Shown: positions 51,390 through 60,940 of the stretch, piece by piece
Position numbering within the stretch: position 1 is the stretch's first letter
Layout: every line of letters begins with the position of its first letter
DNA from: Thereva unica
Taxonomy: Eukaryota > Arthropoda > Insecta > Diptera > Therevidae
Assembly: GCA_949987705.1 (NCBI GenBank)
Contig: OX465282.1
Location: 80,588,070 to 80,652,069, forward strand
Length of the DNA: 64,000 nucleotides
Direction of reading: 5' to 3'
The notes under the pieces: generated by a model
The model's input: the letters and a program-made list of their open reading frames with translations, nothing else
What the model was told of the DNA's origin: nothing
Database searches by the model: none
Translations under genes and position numbers: made by a program

Positions 51390-53357
51390 TGATCAGCCCC
51401 CTGGTGTCTGTGGGCCAGCAAACAGATATCATCGGCGTAGTCGAGATCCTTAAGGCGGTCTACCAAACCCCATTGTATGCCGCCTGTTCTATTATCTAGA
51501 GCGCCGACAAGGATGTCATTTATTACTATAAGAAATAGTAATGGCGAAAGTAGGCATCCTTGTCGTACTCCTGAGCTCACCTCAAAGCTGTCGGATAATT
51601 TTCCATTATGGAGAACTCTGCATTTGGAATTGTTGAATCCGGCCTGCTGACTCCTAAGCGTTCGATCAACTGCCTCACTTATCCTAGATAGTAATATATG
51701 GGACAAAATTTTGCCCACAGTAGATAATAAACAGATACCTCTCCAGTTGTCGCATATTGTTAGGTCCCCCTCTTTTGGTATTTTGACTATGATACCTTCC
51801 GTCCAATCCTCCGGAAAGGTACAGGTGTTCCATGCTATTTCTAGGATTGACTGAAGCGCATCTGCTATGAGGCTTGAGTCGGCTTTCAACAACTCTGGCG
51901 GGATGCCATCTTTTCCTGCTGCTTTACCATTGGCCATCGCATGAATTGCGGTTACTATTTCCGTCTTGGATGGGGCCCTAGTGGCGATACTTATTGGCTG
52001 TGCATTGTTGTTGTTTTCCTGAGGTTCTTGTGTAAGTGTACCATTCAGGGCGGCGAAGAAGTAATCTCTCCATCTTTGAAGTTTCTCCTCGTCGCTGCAC
52101 CTTACTGTTGCCTGTGTTTGCCGCGTTTTCCGCTTTTTCTGCGAGCTCATTTATCTGCTGCCTTTTATCACGCCGGACACTTCTCTTAACCTCCCGATGT
52201 AAATGGGAGTATTCCCGTTCTAATTGGTGACGTCTTTCCGGGTCGTTTGTAGAGTTTACGTTATTTTTGAGGGCTCTCCTGCGTTCTATTTTTTGCCAGG
52301 TTGTGTCCGAGATCCAGTGTTGCTGGTTTCTTTGGACATAACCGATGCTCATTTCCGCAGCCGTCAATATTGCGCCCTTCGTCGTACTCCACAATTCTTC
52401 AATATTTTTGTCGTCGGAAACGATTTGCTGGTTTAATAAGTCTTGTAGGTTTCCAGCAAATTCCCGCTTTTTAACGCTCTCCCGCAGAAGGTCTACGTTA
52501 AACCGTCTACGGGTTCTAGCAGTTTGTTGCACGTTTCTGATTGCGGCGATTTTAAGGGGAATAGTTGCTACAACCAAATGGTGGTCGCTTCCAGTATCCG
52601 CTCCCCTGAAACTCCTGACATCCGCAAGAATAGTTCTCCATCTGCGGCTGACGGCCACGTGATCTATCTGATTTCTCGTTCTACCATCGGGCTATACCCA
52701 GGTCTCTTTGTGTATCTTCTTGCGACAAAAGTAAGTTCCACCTACCATGAGTTGGTGGGAACTACAAAAGTCAACGAAAAGCTCACCATTGTTATTGGTA
52801 ACTTGGCTTAGGCCTTGGTTTCCAATTGTATATTCAAGGCCGGTGTTGTCACGGCCGATCTGTGCGTTTAAGTCACCCATTAAAACAATGATGTCTCCCC
52901 TTGGAATAGAGCGAAAAACCTCATTCAGTCGCATATAGAACTCGTCCTTGATGTTATCTTCTGCCTCTTCAGTTGGAGCATAGCATTGGACTACCGTAGT
53001 ACTTCTTAGTCTGGTACGCAGGCGCGCGGTAATAATCCTCTCAGAAACTGGTGACCAGCTAATGAGGCTGGACCTGGCTTCTTTGGTGAGTATTACGCCA
53101 ACGCCACTCCTACGGCTTTCAGTTTCGTTTCTACCAGAATATAAGAAGGACTCACCGTTTGGGCAGATATGTTCCCCCGCATCGGGCCATCTGGTCTCGC
53201 TAAGTCCCATGATCTTGATTTTATATCGATTCATCTCGTTGAGGACTTCATCCAGCTGTCCCTCAGCAAGCAGTGTTCTCACATTCCATGATCCGATTCG
53301 TGTCCTTGTTCGAAAAGCAAAGGTCGTCGTCGTGTTGTCCATCCGGTTCCGAGGCAT
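51390..53357 (-). pseudogene. LINE-1 ORF: endonuclease and reverse transcriptase
   Basis: ATG at 53357. Endonuclease motifs: IGSWNVRTLLAEGQLDE, GLSETRWPDAGEH, SWSPVSERIITARLRT, IIVLMGDLNAQIGRDN and, after a frame change near 52690, GSDHHLVVATIPLKI. A second frame change lies near 52130. RT motifs: HAMANGKAAGKDGIPPELLK, WNTCTFPEDWTEGIIVKIPK, NWRGICLLSTVGKI, LRSQQAGF, then a deletion, SSGVRQGCLLSPLLF and LKDLDYADDICLLAH (YADD catalytic). H-1 starts directly after AHRHQ. Inactive because of the frameshifts and the deletion at about 51640. Confidence 0.9.
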
Positions 53358-53639
53358 TGTTTGCCGATTCGTAGCAATGGTGTTTTTTATGGGAGCGGGT
53401 TGCTAACCCTCAGCCCAACCGACTTAAAACTCTGTTTTGTGGCGCAGAGAGCTCGCCATTCGCCCGTCTCCCGTTAGCTCCTTCCGAAGAAGTACCCCAG
53501 GGGGCACCGCGGGGAGGTGGGATTAGGACTTGCTAACAGGTCTGCTAGGTGTTCGTCTGCAGTGACTTTTCTCGGGTCTTGACAGAAGTGACAAATCGGG
53601 TGCCACCACTTTCCGAGGTCTTTGTTAGCCGTTCGCCCG

Positions 53640-54920
53640 CCATCTCTGAAGAGATGGATACGGTACGCTACTCTTTGCGCAACCATTGACGTCGATAAAG
53701 AACTGCGGAAATTCTGGGAAATCGAGGAGGTTCAAACTAGTAGCAGTTCTCAAACTCAGGAACAGATAGATTGCGAAACGCATTTCGCACAATCAACAGA
53801 GCGAGAAGAAGATGGAAGGTACGTAGTAGCCATCCCTTTCAAAGAACCAGAACGATCTTCACTATTAGGAAATTCTAGAAACCTTGCATTAGCCCGATTC
53901 CGACAACTAGAAAGAAGGTTCGACCGCAATCAGGAATTAAAGGAAGAGTATGTCAAGTGCATCGAGGAATACATAAAACTGGGACATTTAGAATTAGTGC
54001 CCGCAGCGGAAAAGGAAATCGACAACGCATTTTATCTTCCACACCATGCCGTTATAAAGGAAGACAGCACTACGACGAAATTGCGAGTAGTGTTTGATGC
54101 ATCGTTAAAAACCAACACCGGAACTTCCTTAAACGACCTTATGATGATTGGCCCAATCATTCAAGATGATATGACTCAGATTTTACTCAGATGGCGCAGG
54201 AATAAAATTGGATTTTCGGCTGATATAGAAAAGATGTATCGCCAAGTCAGAATCAGACCAAGAGACAGAGAGTACCACAGAATTCTATGGAGGAATTCTT
54301 CCGACGATCCAATCTTAGACTACAGATTGACCACAGTGACATTCGGAACTGCTAGCGCCCCTTATCTTGCAACGCGGACTTTACAGCAAATAGCAAGAGA
54401 TGAAGGTGACAGATCTCCAATTGCTCGAGAAATAATCATAAAGGACTTTTATGTAGATAACGTACTTTCAGGAGCGGATACACCAAAAGAAGCAATAACT
54501 ATTCAAGAAGCACTCATTGAAATTTTGCAATTAGGTGGAATGCCATTGAAAAAATGGGTTTCCAACGACGCAGCGCTCATCGATCATTTACCCCAAGACT
54601 ACAAAGAAGTGCCAATAGAAGTCCAAATCAATGTGGAGAAAGCAGTTAAAACATTAGGAATCTATTGGCACCCCATATCGGATACCTTTTCATACAAGGT
54701 TAACCTATCAACAGACCAGCCAACGTCCACAAAGAGAGCAGTCCTACCACAAGTAGCTAAATTGTACGATCCCCTAGGTTGGGTAGCACCCGTAGTAGTT
54801 ACAGGCAAAATTCTCATGCAAACCCTCTGGTTACATGGATTGGAATGGGACAACACACTACCAAAAAATCTCGAGGAACAATGGAAAGCTTTTAAGCAAT
54901 CACTTAATCACTTAGAATAA
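53640..54920 (+). pseudogene. BEL-D pol: reverse transcriptase with YVDN in place of YVDD
   Basis: TIDVDKELRKFWEIEEV is the BEL RT entry. Then DGRYVVAIPFKEP, AFYLPHHAVIKED, LRVVFDASLKTNTGTSLND, IGFSADIEKMYRQVRI (first Asp), LTTVTFGTASAPYLA and KDFYVDNVLSGADT. The last motif should be YVDD; codon AAC at 54459-54461 replaces GAC/GAT, a G-to-A type change that removes a metal-binding Asp. LPQVAKLYDPLGWVAP follows. The frame ends in TAA at 54918-54920, in the connection to RNase H. Confidence 0.9.
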
Positions 54921-55406
54921 ATCAAAATACCAAGATGGCTGGGGGTGACGAAATCATTTCACGGTCAGAAGATCGAGATTCATGGATTTTGCGACGCCTC
55001 GCTCAAAGCTTATGCTGCAGTTGTGTACCTAAAGTCTACAAATGAGAATCACACAAAAATTAGCCTGCTCACCGCAAAAACCAGAGTTGCACCGATTAAA
55101 CTTGTATCTTTGCCACGGTTAGAACTTTGCGGCGCAGTGCTCCTGGCTCGTCTTATCAATCAAGTGAAGGCATCTCTACAATTTGGAGATATCACGGTTT
55201 GCACTTGGACAGACTCAGAAATTGTACTAGCTTGGTTAAGAGGACAGCCCAACGCATGGAAAGCATTTGTCGCTCACAGAGTAACTGAAATTCACGCCAT
55301 TTTAGGAAGCTGTACCTGGAGGCATGTGAAATCAAAAGATAATCCCGCAGATTGCGCCAGCCGCGGAATTTCGGCAGAAGAACTACTAAATCATCCTCTA
55401 TGGTGA
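54921..55406 (+). pseudogene. BEL-D pol: RNase H
   Basis: IEIHGFCDASLKAYAAVVYL (Asp), LPRLELCGAVLLARLINQ, CTWTDSEIVLAWLRGQPN (Asp) and SKDNPADCASRGISAEEL (Asp). The frame continues without shift from the RT, but is closed by TGA at 55404-55406. Confidence 0.9.
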
Positions 55407-56560
55407 ACGGGTCCAGAATGGCTGACACTTCCGGCCGACCAATGGCCACAAGAAAGGACATTAAAGGAGACCACACAAGAAATGCGAAATATCACTATGC
55501 ACGTAGCAGTAGATCCCACAGACTCTATTTTCACGCGATTCTCTTCATTCACCCATCTGATAAGAACTTTCGCATACATACTCAGATTCATTGCTAATCT
55601 CAAAAACAGAATGTCTCTAGATAAAGCACCAGATGAAAAAACGTTATGGCTTTCTTCAAATGAAATTAGGGTAGCGCTTAATAAAGTATTACTCATCGCA
55701 CAAGCAGACACATTTTCCCGAGAACTCACCTGCCTAAGGAAAAATAAAGAATGCATTAGAGAAAGCAGATTATTAGACTTGAACCCATTCATTGGCATCG
55801 ACGGCCTTATGATAGTGAGAGGAAGGATTTCCAAATCGTCTCTTCCATTCGAATCAAAACACCCAGTGATATTGGACAACACACATCACTTATCGCGATT
55901 GATCGCCGACTATTACCACAAAGCCACCCAAAATGGAGGAGTACAATTAACGTGTGCAGCGATACAAAGAAAATATTGGATTCTGCGTATGAGAAATGCA
56001 GTTAGAGCAACAATTTTTAAGTACGTCATTTGCCATCGCCAAAAGGGACAATCATGCCAACAGCTGATGGGAGAACTACCAAGCCCCCGAGTAAACATTT
56101 CAGAACCGTTTGCTCACACGGGAGTAGATTATTGTGGGCCATTTGAAATACGTATCAAACAGGGACGAAAAATCACATTAACCAAAGGATATGTTTCGCT
56201 TTTTGTTTGTTTAGCCACAAAAGCCATTCATCTAGGACTCGTGAGCGACCTAAGCACTTCGTCATTCCTTGCAGCCTTCAGAAGATTTTGCAGCAGAAGG
56301 GGAACGCCTTCGGACATTTATAGCGACAATGGCACAAATTTTGTGGGGGCAAAAACAGTAATCGAACGAGATTGGAAGAGGTGTATGTCCCAGGTACAAG
56401 CCGAAATCGCTGAAGTTTTAGCAACCGACCTAATTACATGGCATTTTATACCACCATCTGCACCACACTTTGGTGGGTTGTGGGAAGCAGGGGTGAAGAG
56501 CTTCAAATACCATTTCAAGAGAATAAGTGGATGTAGAACTTGGACATTTGAAGAGATGTG
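55407..56560 (+). pseudogene. BEL-D pol: integrase, C-terminal domain deleted
   Basis: LNPFIGIDGLMIVRGRIS, KATQNGGVQLTCAAIQRKYW (zinc region; the usual LHGG is QNGG), CHRQKGQSCQQLMG, HTGVDYCGPFEIR (first Asp), DIYSDNGTNFVGAKTV (second Asp) and HFGGLWEAGVKSFK (Glu). The catalytic triad is complete. At about 56555 the sequence jumps from WTFEEM to KLFKRPITKLCRLP, the last residues of pol, so roughly 200 residues of the C-terminal domain are missing. Confidence 0.85.
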
Positions 56561-57224
56561 CACAAGGATAAATTGTTCAAGAGACCCATTACTAAACTCT
56601 GCAGGTTACCATATGAAAACCACGACTATATCAATCACAACCCCTGTCACAGAAATAAGGACGTAAACACGGGCTTTACTGAAAGTACATCAGAGACATC
56701 AGATAGAAAGGAGGAGGGCCAAAACGCTACTCGACGCACATTAAGATCCTCTTCTCTACTCACCACGTTGTTAACTTGTGTTATGGTATTCTCATTAACC
56801 ATAAAGAACTCCGTCGCTTATTCCGTATCATACCCAGATCCCGGCTTATATGTTGAACATCTAGGTGAGGCACAACTGCGACGTGGAACGTTGTGGCTGG
56901 ACTTTTGCCACAAGGCCCATTTTCAAACCGACACAGACCGAGTTAACGGAGTCATGACCAGCATGGACCAGATGTGCGAGAGAGCTAAACAATTTACTGC
57001 TGATGCTCACTGCGATATGTTGTTGGAGTACATCAGCGAAAAGAAAGATAAGCTTCTAAACACAATTGATGGGCTTACCAGAAAAGAACTTACAAGAAGA
57101 AAAAGAGGCTTATTCGGGCAGTTGTTGCAATCCGTATTTGGGGTTAATGACGAGGCATATAGAGACATTAAGAATTTAGACTTAAATCAGAAACAACTCA
57201 TCAAGGAACTAGGAAATCAACATG
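56561..57224 (+). pseudogene. env: BEL-D envelope, N-terminal part (baculovirus-F-like)
   Basis: After the pol tail (KRPITKLCRLP) comes a hydrophobic stretch (SLLTTLLTCVMVFSLTI) suited to a signal peptide, then an extracellular Cys-containing region (LWLDFCHKAHF). A furin-type site RRKRGLFG follows near 57100, with a fusion-peptide-like glycine/leucine segment after it. This order is that of the F-type fusion proteins captured by some insect LTR elements, where they act at the cell surface. The frame is cut at 57224-57228 where Harbinger H-5 stands. Degraded and incomplete here. Confidence 0.7.
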
Positions 57225-57398
57225 TACGGGCCTGGTCAAAAACGTCAAAATTTTGATCGCATGTGCAGAAAAGCAGCTGCAGCACTGATGCTTCTGCTTT
57301 GACATAATCAACTCATGCACGTTTCATCCGCTGCAAAGAAAAGTTTTTGAACGTAAGTTCTGCACGCGTCACTTTTTATACGCACTTTGATTAACAAA

Positions 57399-58671
57399 AT
57401 GGAGCGTAATAAGGTGAAAAATATAATTTTAAATGTTTTTTTAGACGAAAGAGGTAGAAAAGTGGTCACAGTGAAAAGAAAGAGTCAAAAAAGATTAATC
57501 TTGGAAAAACTTATATTACATTGCTTAAAAAGACAAAAAGTGATAAAAATTTCCGGCTACATAAACATAATAAACAACTATTCGGAAGAAGTTTTTAGGG
57601 ACCATTTTCGCATGCATAGAAGCACTTTTAAGGTAGGTAATTCTAAAATAAATACATTCCAAAAATATAGTGTGTATTGTTATTACAGAAATTGGTTACA
57701 AATTTACGACCCTTGTATAAAACGCGGGCCACCGGTAGACCAGCTTACAATTTAGAATTTGCCCTTTATGTGACAATATGGAAGCTGGCGAATAATAGTT
57801 CCTACAGAGATATATATGACCGATTTGGGATATCTAAGGGTACGTCATTTAATTTGGTCTTAAGAATATGCAAACTTCTTCACAGACGTCGAAGAGATTT
57901 CATTAGATGGCCATCACACGAAGAATTCAATAAAGTAATGGAGGATTTTGGAATGTTAAGAAGTTCCCCATTTCCCTTTGTCGTAGGGTGTGTAGATGGA
58001 ACCCACATCCAAATTCCATCCCCTTCGGAGGAGAGTGACAGCTATTATAATAGAAAAGGAACACATTCGATCATATTACAGGTTTAAGAAAATTGTGTTA
58101 CATAATAATCCATGTTTATTACTTATGTTCTTTACAGGCTGTTTGCAACGCCAGTTGCATCTTCACGGACGTTTTTTTTGGGATGCCAGGAAGGAACCAC
58201 GATGCAAACGTGTGGTCCAACAGCCCACTAAAACGAGGTATCGCAGATGGATCTATAAGGTTACCAGCAGGGGGACATTTGCTGGGAGACTCTGCATACC
58301 CATTGTCGACATTTCTAATGGTTCCGTACAAAGACAATGGCTACCTGAGCCCGGTCCAAAGAAAATATAACACGATATTAAGTAAAACAAGAGTAGTTAT
58401 AGAGCAAGCCTTTGGAATACTGAAAAACAAATTTAGAATCTTAAAATACGTAGATGTTAAAAATTTAAAAAATGCAAAATTTATTGTGCTTGCATGTATT
58501 ATTTTACATAATTTCATAATTATAAATGAAAATCTCAATATACAAGAATTCGAAGCAGACACCGAAAATAACGGAGACGAAGACGAACAACAAGAACTTT
58601 CAGCAACTGTCAGTAGTTCAAATGAAGCAAAAGAACACAGAGATAATATAGCAAATTTGTTATCTGCATAA
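57399..58671 (+). CDS. H-5 transposase, PIF/Harbinger, three exons, intact
   Basis: Exon 1 57399-57632 (78 codons), exon 2 57689-58081 (131 codons), exon 3 58138-58671 (177 codons and stop). All junctions are phase 0 with clean GT/AG (AAG|GTAGGT ... TTACAG; CAG|GTTTAA ... TTACAG), giving 386 residues, close to typical HARBI1-type length. Motifs: YSEEVFRDHFRMHRSTFK, ALYVTIWKLANNSSYRDI (helix-turn-helix-like), VVGCVDGTHIQIPSPSEE (first catalytic Asp), GRNHDANVWSNSPLKR, GHLLGDSAYPLSTFLMVP (second Asp) and TRVVIEQAFGILKNKFRIL (Glu). Cuts the GGGCC ends and pastes the element into 3-bp targets. Needs the partner protein encoded opposite. An acidic tail follows the core. Confidence 0.9.
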
Positions 58672-58876
58672 GAAAATACAAAAATTTAAATAATTCTTCA
58701 AAATTGCCTTTTATTCCAACACATTTTTTTATTCTATTAATTAACAAAAACTTCAAAGAAAGTAAATAACTAAAAAATTAAAAGAAAATAATCACATTCT
58801 ATTGCACTTAACAAAACAAAAAAAAAACAGTCTTAAAAGACATAATTCACCAAAATTTTCTCTTAATTAATTTTTT

Positions 58877-59428
58877 TTAAAATTCATTCATGTCAGCTAA
58901 CACCTTTACTCGTTCTTTTTCGATTTGCATGTTTTCTTGATGTCGCCTTTCTTCATTTTTTTCTTGCTCTTCAATTAAATTTGCAATGTCTTGCAAGGTA
59001 TTATTACTGGTTTTTTTCTTTTTTGTGGGCGTAATTTCTACTATATCATCTGAATTTTCCTTTTCATCGGGATTGTTATCAATCGAAGAACACAGAAGGT
59101 TCTTTGGTGGATTGATGAAGTGCTTCGACCCATAAGCGTTATTGAAAACTTCATAATGCTCCCAACGGGTTGCGTCTCGCCCGGATTCTCCATTCCTTTT
59201 TTTTATTCTTCTGTAGGTTATTAATAAATTGTTAAATTTTTTTACTGCTTCATCAACAGGGAAAGAAAAATTTTTGTTAATTTCGCGTATTTCCTCCACA
59301 ATGGAACGCCAAATAGCACTTTTCTTCCGCTTTCCAGCAGCAAACTCCCATTCATGTTTTATTTTAACTTGAATTAACAGTTTGATGTCACTGGCGGTCC
59401 ACGATTTCTCTTCCCTGTCATAGAACAT
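58877..59428 (-). CDS. H-5 Myb/SANT-like DNA-binding protein, intact
   Basis: 183 residues from ATG 59428. SWTASDIKLLIQVKIKHEWE and KSAIWRSIVEEIREINKNF, then AVKKFNNLLITYRRIKKRNG and ATRWEHYEVFNNAYG form a trihelix/Myb-SANT-like fold, the usual second protein of PIF/Harbinger elements. In that family it binds the transposon ends and brings the transposase into the nucleus. A nuclear-type basic patch (TPTKKKKTS) and a charged C-terminal coiled coil (EEQEKNEERRHQENMQIEKE) follow. The gene is convergent with the transposase, with about 205 bp between the stops. Confidence 0.85.
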   Translation of the reverse strand: MFYDREEKSWTASDIKLLIQVKIKHEWEFAAGKRKKSAIWRSIVEEIREINKNFSFPVDEAVKKFNNLLITYRRIKKRNGESGRDATRWEHYEVFNNAYGSKHFINPPKNLLCSSIDNNPDEKENSDDIVEITPTKKKKTSNNTLQDIANLIEEQEKNEERRHQENMQIEKERVKVLADMNEF

Positions 59429-59693
59429 TATTAATTAATCAATAAATAAAAATTAGTAATCTTACATTCCTGTTGTCTGCTGCAACTCCATGTTAACGCG
59501 GCTGTCAAATTTTCTTCTTCTTTTCAAATTATTGTCGTGCAGCACCACAATTCTAGCTGCACGTCTGCGCATAGTTTATGCACAGAAAAACAATTTTTGG
59601 CGTTTTTAAACTTATGATCTGCTTTGCAGGATTTGTTTTTGAACGCCTTGCATGCTGCAATGCATGAGTTAGGCGTTTTTGACCAGGCCCTAC

Positions 59694-60180
59694 TTCTCCT
59701 ATCTATGACGCACCGCATAAATATCTCTGAAACAAGAGATATTTGGAATTTTGATTTTCCACCAAGAGTGCATCGATCGCCCTCATTTCGAATTGCAAAT
59801 CGATTGCAATAATCAATTGCGCGTGCACAATTGCTGATCGCCTAAATTACCTTTAATTATGACAAAAAGGGCAATTCGGCAATTTTGCGCGATCGCGGAT
59901 TAAGGTGCGCGTGCGGTGTATTCTTAAAATCGAAGAGACAACAACCAGGCTGGAACTCAAAATTATCACCAAAATTATGGATTAGCGCCGCGCCGCGTCT
60001 ATTATCAATAATTATTAACTTTCCTTTTTTTTATATAAAGTTTTAGTAAATTTGTTCAATAAAGTTCTTAACTTTCCCTTTTTTGTAAAGTTTGATTAAA
60101 TTTGGTGTAATAAAGTTCTTATTGTTACTACATACTAATAAACTACAAAAGCATTTCATTACAAAATCCCTGTAATTATT
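59694..60180. other. Non-coding insert in the envelope, possibly a solo LTR
   Basis: Not coding, although it sits inside env. Contains two tandem copies of a ~55-bp unit with AATAAAGTTCTTA (60057 and 60108), like duplicated poly(A) signals of an LTR. If H-5 is removed the left border reads TGTACTTCTCC, a possible LTR start. The right border is near 60170-60180. No convincing TSD. Confidence 0.4.
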
Positions 60181-60940
60181 TCAATCACGAACAAAGTTAA
60201 TACGCTCACCTCAAAGATCAACAAAGTCATGGATACATTAAATGATATGGAGCCCTGGCATGCTGCCATTGACGGCAATCGAATCAACATTCATATATTC
60301 GCAGCATACCATTCAGCACTAAACCTATTAGATGACCTGACCGACTATTATAACAAGGTAGTAACAGGATTACTAGGGCACGGGTCAGTAACCGATTTCA
60401 TCTCTCCCTCACAACTAGCCACTGTCATTCAACAGGCATCTCATAACCTACCTACCACTCTAGAAATAAAAAGACAGCACACAGGACATGTAGAAGTAAT
60501 GCTAAACGAATCCATGATCTGCGCATACGACTACTTAAATATTTTAGAACCAGTCCCATTCAAATTGGTGAAGGTCACCCCAATCCCTCGGAGAATGGAA
60601 GGGCAACCTATCTCAACCCTGTGGCGACAAAAAACTTTATTGCAGTTGATTTCGACTCGCAGAAATACTTCGAATTCACAGAATCCGAGTTCCGTGCATG
60701 TGATCAATTAGGAAGCATGCAATACTTATGCTCACCCACCGTACTAAACAACCTGGAAACCAATTCCAATTGCGTCGTTGATGCGGTAATTCGTCGAGAA
60801 GCAAAGAAGGCAAGTGAATTTAGTCAAGTGATCCTGCCAAAAAACAGTTGGAAACGCCTCATAAAATCAAACACTTGGCTCTTCCTCTTAGATACTCCGG
60901 TGGTAGCATCCATACGATGCAACCGTACACGGGAGGAAAC
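60181..60940 (+). pseudogene. env: BEL-D envelope, middle part
   Basis: Open from about 60181: TSKINKVMDTLNDMEPW (heptad-like, coiled coil), AAYHSALNLLDDLTDYYN, SPSQLATVIQQASHNL, VEVMLNESMICAYDYLNI. A frame change near 60620 leads to FIAVDFDSQKYFEFTESEF, CDQLGSMQYLCSPT and NNLETNSNCVVDAVI. The Cys-spaced region resembles the ectodomain of F-like proteins. It is cut at 60940 by a gypsy LTR before any transmembrane segment. Confidence 0.65.

Larger units (their letters stand above)
46276..53638 (-). mobile_element. LINE-1: RTE-like non-LTR retrotransposon, split by Harbinger H-1
   Basis: Minus-strand order: 280-bp leader, endonuclease, RT, (H-1 insertion), C-terminal domain, short 3' tail with TTAAAGGAGTTTAAAGG. 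Leader and endonuclease are near-identical to LINE-2. CTGAAGAGAT occurs just outside both ends (46266 and 53646) and could be a target duplication, but the flanks otherwise differ (H-2 on the left, BEL-D on the right). Confidence 0.8.
57228..59690. mobile_element. Harbinger H-5, 2463 bp, structurally intact, TSD TAC
   Basis: Perfect 17-bp inverted ends GGGCCTGGTCAAAAACG, with GTTTTTGAACG repeated subterminally on both sides. TAC lies at 57225-57227 and 59691-59693. It contains an uninterrupted spliced transposase (plus) and a convergent Myb/SANT-like gene (minus). No stop or frameshift was found in either gene, unlike the other Harbinger copies in the window. Confidence 0.9.
53640..60940 (+). 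mobile_element. BEL-D: BEL/Pao element with an envelope gene, 5' part missing
   Basis: Plus-strand RT, RNase H, integrase and an F-type envelope. No gag, protease or LTR is present on the left, where LINE-1 abuts. The envelope is split at 57224 by H-5 and a 490-bp spacer and is cut at 60940 by a gypsy LTR. Codon-level decay is lighter than in BEL-B. Confidence 0.8.

Noticed and set aside
47041..51392. Clean 3-bp TSD for Harbinger H-1
   Set aside because: Flanking triplets are TAA and TCA; plausible as a mutated duplication but not demonstrable.
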